Of a DNA stretch of 64,000 bases, positions 9,136 to 19,476 are shown piece by piece (the first letter of the stretch is position 1; every line of letters starts with the position of its first letter). The translations under genes were made by a program, and so were the position numbers. This stretch comes from Melioribacteraceae bacterium (GTDB lineage Bacteria; Bacteroidota; Ignavibacteria; Ignavibacteriales; Melioribacteraceae). The DNA lies in the NCBI GenBank assembly GCA_026417375.1, contig JAOADJ010000031.1, positions 62,001 through 126,000 of the forward strand, read 5' to 3'. The notes under the pieces are model-generated. The model saw nothing but the letters and a program-made list of their open reading frames with translations, searched no databases and was not told where the DNA came from.

Positions 9136-10030
9136 TAAATAAAATTCTTTTTTCACGTTCAGTTAAACCTTGATAACCATGTTGAGAAATTTTATCAAGT
9201 ATTCTATCAATTTCTTCCTGTGTTACAATATCATCATCTTGTTTTTCATTAATATCATAAAACTTTGCATCTTCAATATCAATTTCATTTCTTTTTCTTT
9301 TAGAGAATGATGAGCCAAAATTATTTTTCTTAAATGAGTTGAAAAAACTTTTTGTATTAAACTCATATCTTCTGGTTGATAAAATGTAAATCAAAGCAGT
9401 TAAAGCACCGCCAATGTGAGCCAGGTGTGCAACAAAAGTAGCTTCACGAACAGAAAAGAATTCTATAATCACTAAAAAGGTAATTAAATATTTTGCTTTT
9501 ACAGGAATAAAGAAATAAAACATTATATATCTATCTGGAAAGAACATTGCAAAAGCAATCATTACACCATAAACTGCTCCAGATGCACCAATAGTATAAG
9601 CAAGTGATTCAGCTAAAACCGGGCTTAATAAAATTTGTGTTATACCTGCTCCAACTCCACACAACAAATAAAAAAAGAGAAATTTTTTCGAACCCATTAT
9701 ATTTTCTATTTCCATTCCAAACATCCAAAGCATAAACATATTAAACAAAATATGAACAAAATCTCCATGCATAAATTGATATGTAAACAATTGCCAAATT
9801 TGAAAATTAAATTCATTTCCAAAACTATCAACACCTGAAATAGGATTTAATGCTAAATAATGATTTAAAATATACCAACCGGGAACTCCTGAAAAAGTTA
9901 TATTCTCAAAAATTTGTTGAATAAAAAAAACAGCAATGTTTATTATTAACAAATTTTTAATCATTGGTGGAAACAAAGTAAATCCCCCAAATCCTGAAGG
10001 GCGATAATAATCTCGAGAATCTAAACCCAT
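9116..10030 (-). CDS. Rhomboid-family intramembrane serine protease
   Basis: A polytopic membrane protease of 304 residues that would cleave transmembrane substrates in the bilayer. Catalytic Ser150 is in the GASGAVYG motif. The catalytic His is most likely His205 in AHLAHIGGAL. The conserved FVHILFNMFMLWMFG helix supplies the oxyanion-side His93 and Asn97. Six hydrophobic helices span roughly residues 23-215, followed by a polar, acidic cytoplasmic tail of about 85 residues. It is the first gene of a short unit with the DUF4296-like lipoprotein. The pgk terminator lies between it and pgk. Confidence 0.92.
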   Translation of the reverse strand: MGLDSRDYYRPSGFGGFTLFPPMIKNLLIINIAVFFIQQIFENITFSGVPGWYILNHYLALNPISGVDSFGNEFNFQIWQLFTYQFMHGDFVHILFNMFMLWMFGMEIENIMGSKKFLFFYLLCGVGAGITQILLSPVLAESLAYTIGASGAVYGVMIAFAMFFPDRYIMFYFFIPVKAKYLITFLVIIEFFSVREATFVAHLAHIGGALTALIYILSTRRYEFNTKSFFNSFKKNNFGSSFSKRKRNEIDIEDAKFYDINEKQDDDIVTQEEIDRILDKISQHGYQGLTEREKRILFNASKKY

Positions 10031-10058
10031 TTTATATTCCTATAATTTAAAATGAAAA

Positions 10059-10107
10059 AACAAGAGCAAGATAAATTTTTGTTAATGCAAATTATCTTAC
10101 TCTTGTT
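10059..10107 (-). terminator. Intrinsic terminator downstream of pgk
   Basis: A 16-bp stem pairs 10059-10074 (AACAAGAGCAAGATAA) with 10092-10107. The single imperfect pair is a C-A mismatch on the plus strand but a G-U wobble on the minus strand, so the hairpin favours minus-strand RNA. A run of six T follows on that strand. It lies 15 bp past the pgk stop. Confidence 0.8.
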
Positions 10108-10121
10108 AATAAAACAAAATA

Positions 10122-11321
10122 TTAATTAGCATCGTTCAATGCTGCAACACCGGGTAAAACTTTACCTTCTAAAAATTCTAATGATGCACCGCCACCGGTA
10201 GAAACATGAGTAACTTTATCATCCAAGCCTGCTTTACTAATTGCAGCAGCGGAATCTCCACCTCCAATAACAGTAACAGCACCATTTTCTGTAGCTTCTG
10301 CTAAAGCTTGTGCAATTGCATTTGTTCCTATTGCAAAATTATCGAATTCAAAAACTCCCATTGGTCCGTTCCAAACAATAGTTTTACTTTCAAGTATTAC
10401 TTTTTTGAATTCTTCTACTGTTTTTGGTCCAATATCTAAACCCATTTTATCAGCTGGTATTTTATCTGCATCCACAACCATAGCTGGCGATTCATTTTTA
10501 AATTCAGGTGCAACAACATTATCAAGTGGCAACAATACTTTTGCATTTGATGTTTTAAATTTCTCCAACATTTCTTTTGCTAATTCAATTTTTTCTTCTT
10601 CCAATAAAGATGAACCAATTTCATATCCCATTGCTTTATAAAAAGTGTATGCCATTCCACCACCAATTAATAAGTAATCAACTTTTGGAAGAAGATTTTC
10701 AATAACATCAATTTTGCCGGAAATTTTTGAACCACCTAAAATAGCTGTAAATGGACGAACGGGATTGGATACAGCATTACCAAGATATTCTAATTCTTTT
10801 TGCATTAAATAACCAGCAGCACAAACTTTAATAAACTTTGTTACTCCTTCTGTAGAAGCATGTGCACGATGAGCTGAACCGAAAGCATCATTGATATATA
10901 CATCTCCTAACTCAGCAAGTTGTTGTGCAAATTCCGGAACATTTTTTTCTTCTTCAGGATGGAAACGTAAATTTTCTAAAAGTAATACTTCCCCATCTTT
11001 CATCTTATCAACTATAACTTTTACTTGTTCACCAACACAATCTGGAGCAAATTTCACTTCAACTTCTAACAATTCACCTAAACGAACAGCAACTGGTTTC
11101 AAACTATATTTAGGATTTGGACCCCCTTTTGGTCTTCCTAAATGACTCATTAAAATACATTTACCACCTTCATTTATAATTTTTTTAATTGTTGGTAAAG
11201 CAGATGTAATTCTAATGTCATCTGTAATATTTAAGTTTTCATCGAGAGGCACATTGAAATCAACACGAACTAAAACTCTTTTACCTTTTAGTTCAACATT
11301 ATCGATGCTTAATTTTTTCAT
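10122..11321 (-). CDS. pgk: Phosphoglycerate kinase
   Basis: Glycolytic kinase converting 1,3-bisphosphoglycerate + ADP to 3-phosphoglycerate + ATP. At 399 residues it has the normal length for bacteria. Motifs: [14 protein letters not shown] (the PGK signature near the N-terminus), [49 protein letters not shown] and the C-terminal GGGDSAAAI and [14 protein letters not shown] nucleotide/hinge motifs. ATG 11321 gives the canonical start [17 protein letters not shown] and has GGAG upstream. The frame is open 18 codons further, but that part runs through a terminator hairpin. It lies downstream of gap on the same strand, with a terminator between them. Confidence 0.97.
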   Translation of the reverse strand: MKKLSIDNVELKGKRVLVRVDFNVPLDENLNITDDIRITSALPTIKKIINEGGKCILMSHLGRPKGGPNPKYSLKPVAVRLGELLEVEVKFAPDCVGEQVKVIVDKMKDGEVLLLENLRFHPEEEKNVPEFAQQLAELGDVYINDAFGSAHRAHASTEGVTKFIKVCAAGYLMQKELEYLGNAVSNPVRPFTAILGGSKISGKIDVIENLLPKVDYLLIGGGMAYTFYKAMGYEIGSSLLEEEKIELAKEMLEKFKTSNAKVLLPLDNVVAPEFKNESPAMVVDADKIPADKMGLDIGPKTVEEFKKVILESKTIVWNGPMGVFEFDNFAIGTNAIAQALAEATENGAVTVIGGGDSAAAISKAGLDDKVTHVSTGGGASLEFLEGKVLPGVAALNDAN

Positions 11322-11353
11322 ATAAACTCCAAACTTATTTGCTAATAAAAAAA

Positions 11354-11372
11354 CGTCCGCATAAAGCGGACG
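11354..11372 (-). terminator. Hairpin terminator between gap and pgk
   Basis: A perfect 7-bp GC-rich stem (CGTCCGC, 11354-11360, with GCGGACG, 11366-11372) closes on a 5-base loop. On the minus strand a run of seven T follows. It is unusually GC-rich for this region. It lies 18 bp past the gap stop and 33 bp before the pgk start, so it ends or attenuates the gap transcript before pgk. Confidence 0.82.
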
Positions 11373-11390
11373 CAATTAAAAAATATTTTA

Positions 11391-12464
<1,074 letters not shown>

Positions 12465-12489
12465 TTACATGTGGTTATATTCTCACCTG

Positions 12490-12520
12490 CAAATATATTA
12501 TAAACGATTTGAAGTTTCAA
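12490..12520 (-). promoter_or_regulatory. Bacteroidota-type promoter candidate for gap
   Basis: On the minus strand there is TATATTTG (12497-12490), an exact TAnnTTTG -7 box. It is preceded after 20 bases by ATTG (near 12521-12518), a one-mismatch -33 TTTG element. The spacing fits the Bacteroidota primary sigma consensus. The gap ATG lies about 40 bp downstream with AAAGGAG in between. Confidence 0.42.
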
Positions 12521-12614
12521 TTGTATCATTTTTACAAATTTTGCAATTTAAAGTTGGAATTATAATTTGTTTTTGTTTGTTATTTATTAAGTAAATTTTA
12601 AATGAGGATAAAAA

Positions 12615-13295
12615 ATGGCTACATTTGATTTTTTACATAAAGTGCCAATATTTTCTGAATTAAATAAAGAGACTCTTGAAAAAATTGAAAAAGTTGGACT
12701 GAGAAAAACCTATAACAAAGGTGAAACTATTCTCTTAGAAGATGAAACTGGCACTGCCCTTTTTATAATTATCAAAGGAAAAGTAAAAGTTTCCAGAACA
12801 AGTAATGATGGTAAAGAAGTTATATTTTCAATATTAAATGAAAATGATTTTTTTGGAGAGATGGCTATTCTTGATGGACAAAAGAGATCGGCAACTGTAT
12901 CAGCTTTAGAACCAAGTGAAGTTTTCATAATTCAAAGAAATGATTTTATAGATTTACTTTATTCACATCCAGAAATTTCAATTGCACTTTTACAAGAATT
13001 AACCACAAGGTTAAGAAATGCTGATATGAAAATTAAATCTTTATCATTAAAAGATGCTGAAGGAAAAGTTGCAACAGTAATACTTCAAATTGCTGATGAT
13101 ATTGGAAAAATAAAACATGGTAAAGTTGAAATAGAAAAACTTCCTTTACAGCAAGATTTAGCAAATATGGCTGGAACCTCTCGCGAAACTATTTCAAGAA
13201 CTTTGCATTCTTTTGCAAAAAAAGGTTTAATTGAAATGGATGGGAATAAATTAATTATCAATGATTATGAAAAATTTAGAGAAAAATATTATTAA
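12615..13295 (+). CDS. Crp/Fnr-family transcriptional regulator
   Basis: A 226-residue DNA-binding regulator. Residues 1-120 are a cyclic-nucleotide-binding fold with FFGEMAILDGQKRSATV, which keeps the Glu, Arg and Ser positions that contact cyclic nucleotide in CRP. The C-terminal winged helix carries LANMAGTSRETISRTLHSFAK, the recognition helix. There is no cysteine anywhere in the protein, so an FNR-type iron-sulfur sensor is excluded. It is divergent from gap and its stop overlaps the start of the PHP gene (TAATG). Ligand and targets are unknown; control of central carbon metabolism is only a guess from position. Confidence 0.9.
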   Translation: MATFDFLHKVPIFSELNKETLEKIEKVGLRKTYNKGETILLEDETGTALFIIIKGKVKVSRTSNDGKEVIFSILNENDFFGEMAILDGQKRSATVSALEPSEVFIIQRNDFIDLLYSHPEISIALLQELTTRLRNADMKIKSLSLKDAEGKVATVILQIADDIGKIKHGKVEIEKLPLQQDLANMAGTSRETISRTLHSFAKKGLIEMDGNKLIINDYEKFREKYY

Positions 13296-14122
13296 TGAAT
13301 TACTCAAAAGTTGATTTACATACTCATACAAATTTATCAGATGGGGCTTTTACTCCTTGTGAATTAATTGAACTTGCCTATAAAAATGGTATTCAGGCTT
13401 TAAGCATAACAGATCATGATTCAATTAATGCATATGATGAAATATTTGAATGTGCAAACGATTATAAAATAGAATTAATTCCCGGTGTTGAAATTAGTAC
13501 AGATTTAGAAGATAAAGAAATTCATTTACTCGGATTATTTATAAATTTAGAAAGTGATGAGCTTAAGAAGTATTTAAATTTTTTCAGAGAAGAAAGATTT
13601 CACAGAGCCAAAAGAATTATAAATAAATTAAAAAACCTTGGTATTTCAATTTCAATAGATGAAGTTTTAGATAACTCACAAAATTCTGCAATCGGAAGAC
13701 CACATATTGCCTACACAATGATTGAAAAAGGTTATGTAAAAAATTATCAAGAAGCTTTTGAAAGATATCTTGGCGATTATTCACCTGCTTATGAAAGAAA
13801 AATTCATGTTTCAGTTCAAAGTGCATTAAAACTAATTAGTGAGGCTGGAGGATTATCTTTTGTTGCTCATCCAGGATATATGAAAGAAAATATTTTGCAA
13901 AAATTAATTGAATATGGAATTGATGGTATTGAAGTTGTTCATCCGAGTCATAATGAAAATCAAATACAATTTTATCGTGGAATTGTAAATCAATATTGTT
14001 TACTTGAAACCGGTGGTTCAGATTTTCATGGTGGCAAAAAAATGGATTTTGAGAATCTTGGTAAATACTTTATTAATTATAATCAACTTTCAGCTATTAA
14101 AAATATGATTCACAAAAAGTGA
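13295..14122 (+). CDS. PHP-domain phosphoesterase (YciV/TrpH-like)
   Basis: A 275-residue protein of the polymerase-and-histidinol-phosphatase superfamily. Metal-binding motifs visible are DLHTHTNLSDG (residues 7-17), SITDHDSINAY, PGVEIST, a GRPHIAYTMIEKG segment, FVAHPGY and GGSDFHGGK near the C-terminus. Stand-alone proteins of this group include 5'-3' exoribonucleases and 3',5'-nucleotide bisphosphate phosphatases (RNase AM/YciV). The exact substrate here is not known. The start ATG overlaps the regulator's stop codon by one base, so they form one operon. Confidence 0.87.
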   Translation: MNYSKVDLHTHTNLSDGAFTPCELIELAYKNGIQALSITDHDSINAYDEIFECANDYKIELIPGVEISTDLEDKEIHLLGLFINLESDELKKYLNFFREERFHRAKRIINKLKNLGISISIDEVLDNSQNSAIGRPHIAYTMIEKGYVKNYQEAFERYLGDYSPAYERKIHVSVQSALKLISEAGGLSFVAHPGYMKENILQKLIEYGIDGIEVVHPSHNENQIQFYRGIVNQYCLLETGGSDFHGGKKMDFENLGKYFINYNQLSAIKNMIHKK

Positions 14123-14175
14123 AAAGAATCTCTCACCTATGAATATTTCTACTTACTAGAACAATATTAAATAAT

Positions 14176-14183
14176 TAAATTTG
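14176..14183 (+). promoter_or_regulatory. TAnnTTTG box upstream of the PorZ-like gene
   Basis: TAAATTTG matches the Bacteroidota -7 consensus 28 bp before the ATG at 14212; GAGG follows as a ribosome site. No clear -33 TTTG is seen. Candidate only. Confidence 0.3.
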
Positions 14184-14211
14184 CAACATACTTTTATCAC
14201 TTTGAGGATTT

Positions 14212-16437
14212 ATGAAAATTTCGAATGTAATATTGTTTTTTATTTTGATTAATAATTTTTTATTCGGTCAAAATATTGGTAATTGGAAAATTTATTCTGA
14301 CCTCAAAACAATTAATTCAATATCGCTTGATAATAATATAATCTGGGCTTCAACTAGTGGTGGAGTCTTTAATTATAATTTAACAGATTCATCTTTTAAA
14401 ACATTTTCAAAAGCAAATGGATTAAATAGTCAAAATGCATCTTCAATCACAATTGTAAATTCTAAAAATATATGGATAGGTTTTGGTGAAGGATTTATTA
14501 ATGTAATTAATACAAATGACAATACTATTAATAAAATTGTTGATATATATAACACTAATAAAAGTAAAAAACAGATTAACGATTTTTTTGTTTCTGGAGA
14601 TTCAATTCTTGTTTCAATTGATTTTGGTTTATCAATAATAAATTCAAAAACATATTCTTTGATTGATAGTTATTTAAAATTTGGTTCATTTAGTTCAGAA
14701 TCGAAAGTTGTCAGCGCAATAAAGAATAAAAATATAATTTATGTATTAACAGAATCAGGAGTAGCAGTTCAAAAAACAGGGGCATCAAACCTTGCCGCTC
14801 CGGAATCATGGACAAACTATTTTTTCGGTATTCAGATCCCAGCTCTCTCTGCCACAAAAATGATAACATACAATAATGAAATTTATTTAGCTTCATCAAA
14901 CGGAATTATTAAATTTACTAATGGTAGTTGGCAATCAATTTTACTTAATACAACTAAAATTAAAGATTTGCTATTTGTTAATAATGAACTTTTCTTCATC
15001 ACTGATAATATTTTTTATAAATATTCAAATAATACAATTCAAAAGATTTATGAAAACAATAACTTAATTTTTAATAGAATAATTTTTTCAAATCAAAAAT
15101 TTTATATTGCTTCAAGCGATGGAATTTTAGAATACAATAACAATCGAATCAAACAAATTATTCCAAATGGTCCTGCAAGTAATTCATTTTTAAATTTATC
15201 AATTTCTCCTAATGGTGATCTTTGGGTTGCCACAGGAAAAGATGTAACAGGAAAAGGATTTTATAAATATGATGGAGATAAATGGTTCACTTTCAACACA
15301 AAGTCTATATCAAATTTACCTTCGAATGCAATTTACAATATTTTTGTTGGTAAAGATTCCTCTGTTTATTTAGCAACCTGGGGTTTTGGTGCCGGAGTTT
15401 ACAAAAAAAATATTTTAACAATCTATAACACTACAAATTCTGGAATGGTAGGTATTCCTGCAAACGATAAGTTTTTAGTTATATCAGACATTAAACAGGA
15501 TTCAAAAGGAAATGTATGGTTTGTAAATCCACTTTCAGCTGCCGGCAAACCATTATCTGTTTTAACTTCTCAAAACAAATGGTTTCATTATTCATTTAAT
15601 AACCCATCAATTTCAACAAGTGAATTTTTAGACAAAATGGTTATAGATCAATATGACACAAAATGGTTTTTCGCAATTCAAGGCAACAGAGGTCTATATT
15701 ATTTTAATGAAAAAGGAACATTTGAAAATTTAACTGATGATCTTCAAGGATTTATCGGTAAATCTGATGGGCTTTCAAGCGATATAATTTCAAGCTTGGC
15801 AATTGATAAAAGGGGTTCTCTTTGGATTGGAACTAATGTCGGTGTGAATGTAATTTCTGATCCTCAAAAACCAAAAGCAACTTTAACTTCTCTTGTTGGT
15901 TTAGCAGTTCGCAATCAAAATGTAAATTGCATTGCAGTTGATCCTATAAATCAAAAATGGATAGGAACAAATAATGGAGTTTTTGTTTTATCTTCTGATG
16001 GTTATCAATTAATTCAATATTACAACACAAAAAACAGCCCACTTCCGGATAACAACATTACCAGCATTACTTTTAATCCTTTAAATGGAAAAGTTTTTAT
16101 TGGAACAGATTATGGCTTAGCTGAATTAGAAACAGAATTTTTAGAACCTAAAGAAAGTTTTAGTGATTTATTAATTTATCCTAATCCATTTGTAATTGGA
16201 GATAAAGAAAAAAATATTGTTACTATTGATGGACTTATTGCCAGAAGTAAATTAAAAATAACAAAAGTTAACGGAGAATTAATTAAAGAATATAATTCTC
16301 CGGGTGGAAGAATTGCATTTTGGGATGGGAAAGATGAAAATGGTAATTACGTTTCTTCCGGAGTTTATTTTATCATAGCTTATGATGAAGAAGCTAACAG
16401 TGTAAAAACTTCAAAAATTGCTGTTATAAGAAAATAG
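14212..16437 (+). CDS. PorZ-like two-propeller protein with type IX sorting domain
   Basis: A 741-residue secreted protein. A signal peptide ends near FLFGQN (about residues 18-22). Many beta-propeller blades follow, with repeats of the form IWASTSGGVFNYNL, LWIGTNVGVNVIS and KWIGTNNGVFVLS. The C-terminal ~90 residues are a type A sorting domain starting LLIYPNPF and ending SGVYFIIAYDEE...KIAVIRK. This order, and the N-terminal blade style ending in FSKANGLNS, match PorZ, the attachment-complex component that presents anionic LPS to the PorU sortase. PorU and PorV are encoded 30 kb away. The alternative is a generic propeller cargo protein of the same secretion system. Confidence 0.72.
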   Translation: MKISNVILFFILINNFLFGQNIGNWKIYSDLKTINSISLDNNIIWASTSGGVFNYNLTDSSFKTFSKANGLNSQNASSITIVNSKNIWIGFGEGFINVINTNDNTINKIVDIYNTNKSKKQINDFFVSGDSILVSIDFGLSIINSKTYSLIDSYLKFGSFSSESKVVSAIKNKNIIYVLTESGVAVQKTGASNLAAPESWTNYFFGIQIPALSATKMITYNNEIYLASSNGIIKFTNGSWQSILLNTTKIKDLLFVNNELFFITDNIFYKYSNNTIQKIYENNNLIFNRIIFSNQKFYIASSDGILEYNNNRIKQIIPNGPASNSFLNLSISPNGDLWVATGKDVTGKGFYKYDGDKWFTFNTKSISNLPSNAIYNIFVGKDSSVYLATWGFGAGVYKKNILTIYNTTNSGMVGIPANDKFLVISDIKQDSKGNVWFVNPLSAAGKPLSVLTSQNKWFHYSFNNPSISTSEFLDKMVIDQYDTKWFFAIQGNRGLYYFNEKGTFENLTDDLQGFIGKSDGLSSDIISSLAIDKRGSLWIGTNVGVNVISDPQKPKATLTSLVGLAVRNQNVNCIAVDPINQKWIGTNNGVFVLSSDGYQLIQYYNTKNSPLPDNNITSITFNPLNGKVFIGTDYGLAELETEFLEPKESFSDLLIYPNPFVIGDKEKNIVTIDGLIARSKLKITKVNGELIKEYNSPGGRIAFWDGKDENGNYVSSGVYFIIAYDEEANSVKTSKIAVIRK

Positions 16438-16443
16438 GTTTTT

Positions 16444-18390
16444 ATGATCGACATTAAAAATCTTTCAATTCAATTTACTGGGGAAAACCTTTTTGAAAAT
16501 GTTAACTTAAAAATTTCAAGACACGATAAAATTGCACTTGTTGGATCTAATGGAACAGGTAAATCTACCTTTTTAAAATTGTTGTTCGGATTAGAAAAAC
16601 CTGAAACCGGTTCAATAATAAAACAAAAAGGGATTAACATTGGATATTTGCCTCAAGAGATAAATTCATTTATTGGTAAAACTCTTTTTGAAGAAGTAAA
16701 AACATCTTTACAAAATATTACTACATTAGAAGAAAGAGAAAAATTAGTAATTGAAGCATTGAATGATATAAATATAAATGATGAAGACAGGAATGAATTA
16801 ATTGATGAATTAGGTGAAATACAACAAAAAAAAGAAGAACTAGATTTTTACACCACAAACTCAAAAATTGAAAAAATTTTAATTGGATTAGGTTTTAGAG
16901 AAAGTGATTTTTCAAGAATGACTGATGAATTTTCTGGCGGTTGGCAAATGAGAATACAAATGGCAAAAATTTTACTCGCCGATAACGATTTGATATTACT
17001 TGATGAACCAACTAATCATTTAGATATTGATAGTCTTGAATGGCTTATTTCATTTCTTCAAACAACATCATCTGCACTGATTGTTGTATCACACGATAGG
17101 CATTTTGTTACAAGTGTAACAAATAAAACATTAGAAATTTATAATCGCCAGATAAATTTTTATTCTGGTAATTATCTTCAATATCTAACTTTCAAAGAAG
17201 AAAGAGAAAAACAATTAGTTTCATTACAAAAGCAACAAGAAAAAAAAATTAAAGAATTAGAAAGATTTATTGAACGCTTCAGATATAAAGCTACAAAAGC
17301 AAAACAAGTTCAAAGCAGAATCAAGCAACTTGAAAAAATTGAATTAGTTGAAATTCTTGATGAAGAAAAAAAGGTAAAATTATTTTTCCCGGAACCTTCA
17401 CCAAGTGGAATAATACCAGTTGAATTAATTAATATTTCGCACGCTTATCAAAACACTGAAGTATTTAAAAATATAAACTTGCAAATAGAAAGAGGTGATA
17501 AAATTGCAATTGTTGGACCAAATGGTGCTGGCAAAACTACATTAACAAAAATTATTGCCTCAAAAATAAATCCAACTTCAGGAAAAATTATTTATGGACA
17601 TAACACAATAATATCTTATTATGAACAAGATGTTGCCGATTCCATAAATCCAGATTTTGATTTAATTGATGCACTAGAAGAAATAAATTCTGAATTACCA
17701 ATTGGAAAAATCAGAACAATATTAGGCTCTTTCCTTTTTGCTGGTGATGATGTATTTAAAAAAGTTAAAGTATTATCAGGTGGAGAAAAAAGCAGAATTG
17801 CATTAGCAAGGTTATTATTAACAAAATCAAATTTTATAATTTTAGATGAGCCGACAAATCATTTAGATTACACCTCCAAAGAAATTTTACAAAAAGCATT
17901 AATTGACTTTAATGGAACTATTTTAATTGTTTCGCATGATATCGATTTTCTGAAACCAATTGTTAATAAAGTTTATGAAATGAAAAATATGAATGTCAAA
18001 ATTTATTTAGGTGGTATTGAAAATTATTTAATTAAAAAGGTTGAACAAGAAAAGTTTAATGATTTGAAAGCAAAAGTAAATCAAATTGAAAAGACAAAAA
18101 AAGATCAAAAAAGAATTGAAGCCGAATTACGTCAAAAAAAATATAACGCAACTAAAGATTTAAAGAATAAGTTGGAAAAATTAGAAGAAGAAATTTCTAA
18201 ATTAGAATTGGAGAAATCAGAAACTGAAAATCAATTAGCCGATTCCAGAATTTTTAGCAATCCTGAATTAGCAAAATCAACAAATTCAACTTATGAGAAA
18301 ATAAAAAGCGAATTAGAAAATAAATATGAAACCTGGACACATATAAGCCATCAATTAGAAGAAATAGAGAAACAATTTAATTTCAATTAA
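16444..18390 (+). CDS. ABC-F family ATPase (translation factor type)
   Basis: A 648-residue soluble protein with two ABC ATPase domains and no membrane segments. Walker A motifs are VGSNGTGKST (33-42) and VGPNGAGKTT (about 354-363). Signatures are EFSGGWQMRIQMAKIL and LSGGEKSRIALARLLL; Walker B motifs end in DEPTNHLD twice. The charged helical linker (about residues 240-310, RFRYKATKAKQVQSR) is the arm that reaches the ribosomal P-site region in ABC-F proteins. The last ~110 residues are a coiled coil, as in Uup/YdiF-like members. It follows the PorZ-like gene by 6 bp. The stop overlaps the convergent ROK gene stop (TTAA). Confidence 0.92.
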   Translation: MIDIKNLSIQFTGENLFENVNLKISRHDKIALVGSNGTGKSTFLKLLFGLEKPETGSIIKQKGINIGYLPQEINSFIGKTLFEEVKTSLQNITTLEEREKLVIEALNDININDEDRNELIDELGEIQQKKEELDFYTTNSKIEKILIGLGFRESDFSRMTDEFSGGWQMRIQMAKILLADNDLILLDEPTNHLDIDSLEWLISFLQTTSSALIVVSHDRHFVTSVTNKTLEIYNRQINFYSGNYLQYLTFKEEREKQLVSLQKQQEKKIKELERFIERFRYKATKAKQVQSRIKQLEKIELVEILDEEKKVKLFFPEPSPSGIIPVELINISHAYQNTEVFKNINLQIERGDKIAIVGPNGAGKTTLTKIIASKINPTSGKIIYGHNTIISYYEQDVADSINPDFDLIDALEEINSELPIGKIRTILGSFLFAGDDVFKKVKVLSGGEKSRIALARLLLTKSNFIILDEPTNHLDYTSKEILQKALIDFNGTILIVSHDIDFLKPIVNKVYEMKNMNVKIYLGGIENYLIKKVEQEKFNDLKAKVNQIEKTKKDQKRIEAELRQKKYNATKDLKNKLEKLEEEISKLELEKSETENQLADSRIFSNPELAKSTNSTYEKIKSELENKYETWTHISHQLEEIEKQFNFN

Positions 18391-19349
18391 ATAAATTCTT
18401 CGGCTAATGCAACTCCACCATATAATGCTGCATCATCACCAAGTTTTGTTTCAAATATTTGAACTTCTTTTCCACATGCATCAATTACAGTTTTATTAAA
18501 ATTCTTTTTGATTATTGGCATCATAAAATCATTCATCGCTTCAATCACTCCTCCACCTAAAATAATTGTATCGACATTTAAGAAAGTTGTTAAACTACCA
18601 AGTACAGAGCCAATAATTTTTGAAGCATTTGTTATATGTTTTATAGCTAAAGGATCTTTCTTTTTAATTGCATTTGCGAGAGCTTTACTCTTTAAAGTCT
18701 TTTTGTTGGATTTAAATTCTTTTAATAAACTTTTTTTCCCTTTCTTTAAATCTTTTTTTATTTCTTTAACAATAGCTGTTCTACTAGCTAATTGTTCGAA
18801 GCTTAAAGATTTAGAATCACCTGATATTTCACCTTTCGGACTAACTTTTATATGACCAATTTCACCTGCATAAAAAGATGAACCACGATAAATTTTACCT
18901 TCAAAAAAAAGCGCGCTTCCAATTCCAGTTCCAACAAACACAACTAACATATTTTTAACATTGTCATTTAACTCAAATTTTTTAATACCTAATCCAGCTA
19001 AATTGACATCATTTTCAATTAATACAGGTATTGAAATTTCTTTATAAAGTTCTTCTTTAATATTAAAATTTTCGATTCCAAGATTTGGAGCAATTTCAAT
19101 AACTCCTGTTAAAGGATTAACAGCTCCGGGTACACCTAAACAAACTGCTTTAATATCAGCACTGGTCAAATTATTTTCCACAGTTAAAGAATTAACAGAA
19201 TTAGCAATAGACTTTACTAATCCAATGACTCCTTCATCTTTTGCAGTTTCAACTTTTAATCTAGAGATAATATTATTTTCATTATCAATTAACGCACTAA
19301 GTATTTTTGTGCCTCCAAGGTCAACGCTTATAATATACTTCTTTTTCAT
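18387..19349 (-). CDS. ROK-family sugar kinase/regulator-like protein
   Basis: A 320-residue member of the ROK family, most likely a glucokinase-type sugar kinase. The phosphate-1 motif SVDLGGTKILSALID is at the N-terminus. LIENDVNLAGLG holds the catalytic Asp, VVFVGTGIGSAL is phosphate-2, and YAGEIGHIKV is the ROK GEIGH motif. IILGGGVIEAM is the adenosine motif. The usual CxCGxxGCLE zinc motif after GEIGH is absent and is replaced by a Ser/Lys-rich segment. There is no N-terminal winged helix, so it is not a ROK repressor. It is convergent with the ABC-F gene and divergent from bshC. Confidence 0.85.
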   Translation of the reverse strand: MKKKYIISVDLGGTKILSALIDNENNIISRLKVETAKDEGVIGLVKSIANSVNSLTVENNLTSADIKAVCLGVPGAVNPLTGVIEIAPNLGIENFNIKEELYKEISIPVLIENDVNLAGLGIKKFELNDNVKNMLVVFVGTGIGSALFFEGKIYRGSSFYAGEIGHIKVSPKGEISGDSKSLSFEQLASRTAIVKEIKKDLKKGKKSLLKEFKSNKKTLKSKALANAIKKKDPLAIKHITNASKIIGSVLGSLTTFLNVDTIILGGGVIEAMNDFMMPIIKKNFNKTVIDACGKEVQIFETKLGDDAALYGGVALAEEFI

Positions 19350-19476
19350 ATTTAACCTTTTTTATTTCCAAGTTTAGTTATAATAATTTTCTTAATTTAG
19401 CAATGGTATTTAAGGGAGCTTTAAAGAATTATTTTACAGTTACAAGATAATAATTTCTTTATATAATGGAGAAAAA

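Noticed and set aside
11322-11375. Longer N-terminus for Pgk
   Set aside because: It passes through a terminator hairpin, and homologs start at [14 protein letters not shown], which has its own GGAG.
12615-13295. FNR-type oxygen sensor
   Set aside because: The protein contains no cysteine, so it cannot bind an iron-sulfur cluster in the FNR manner.
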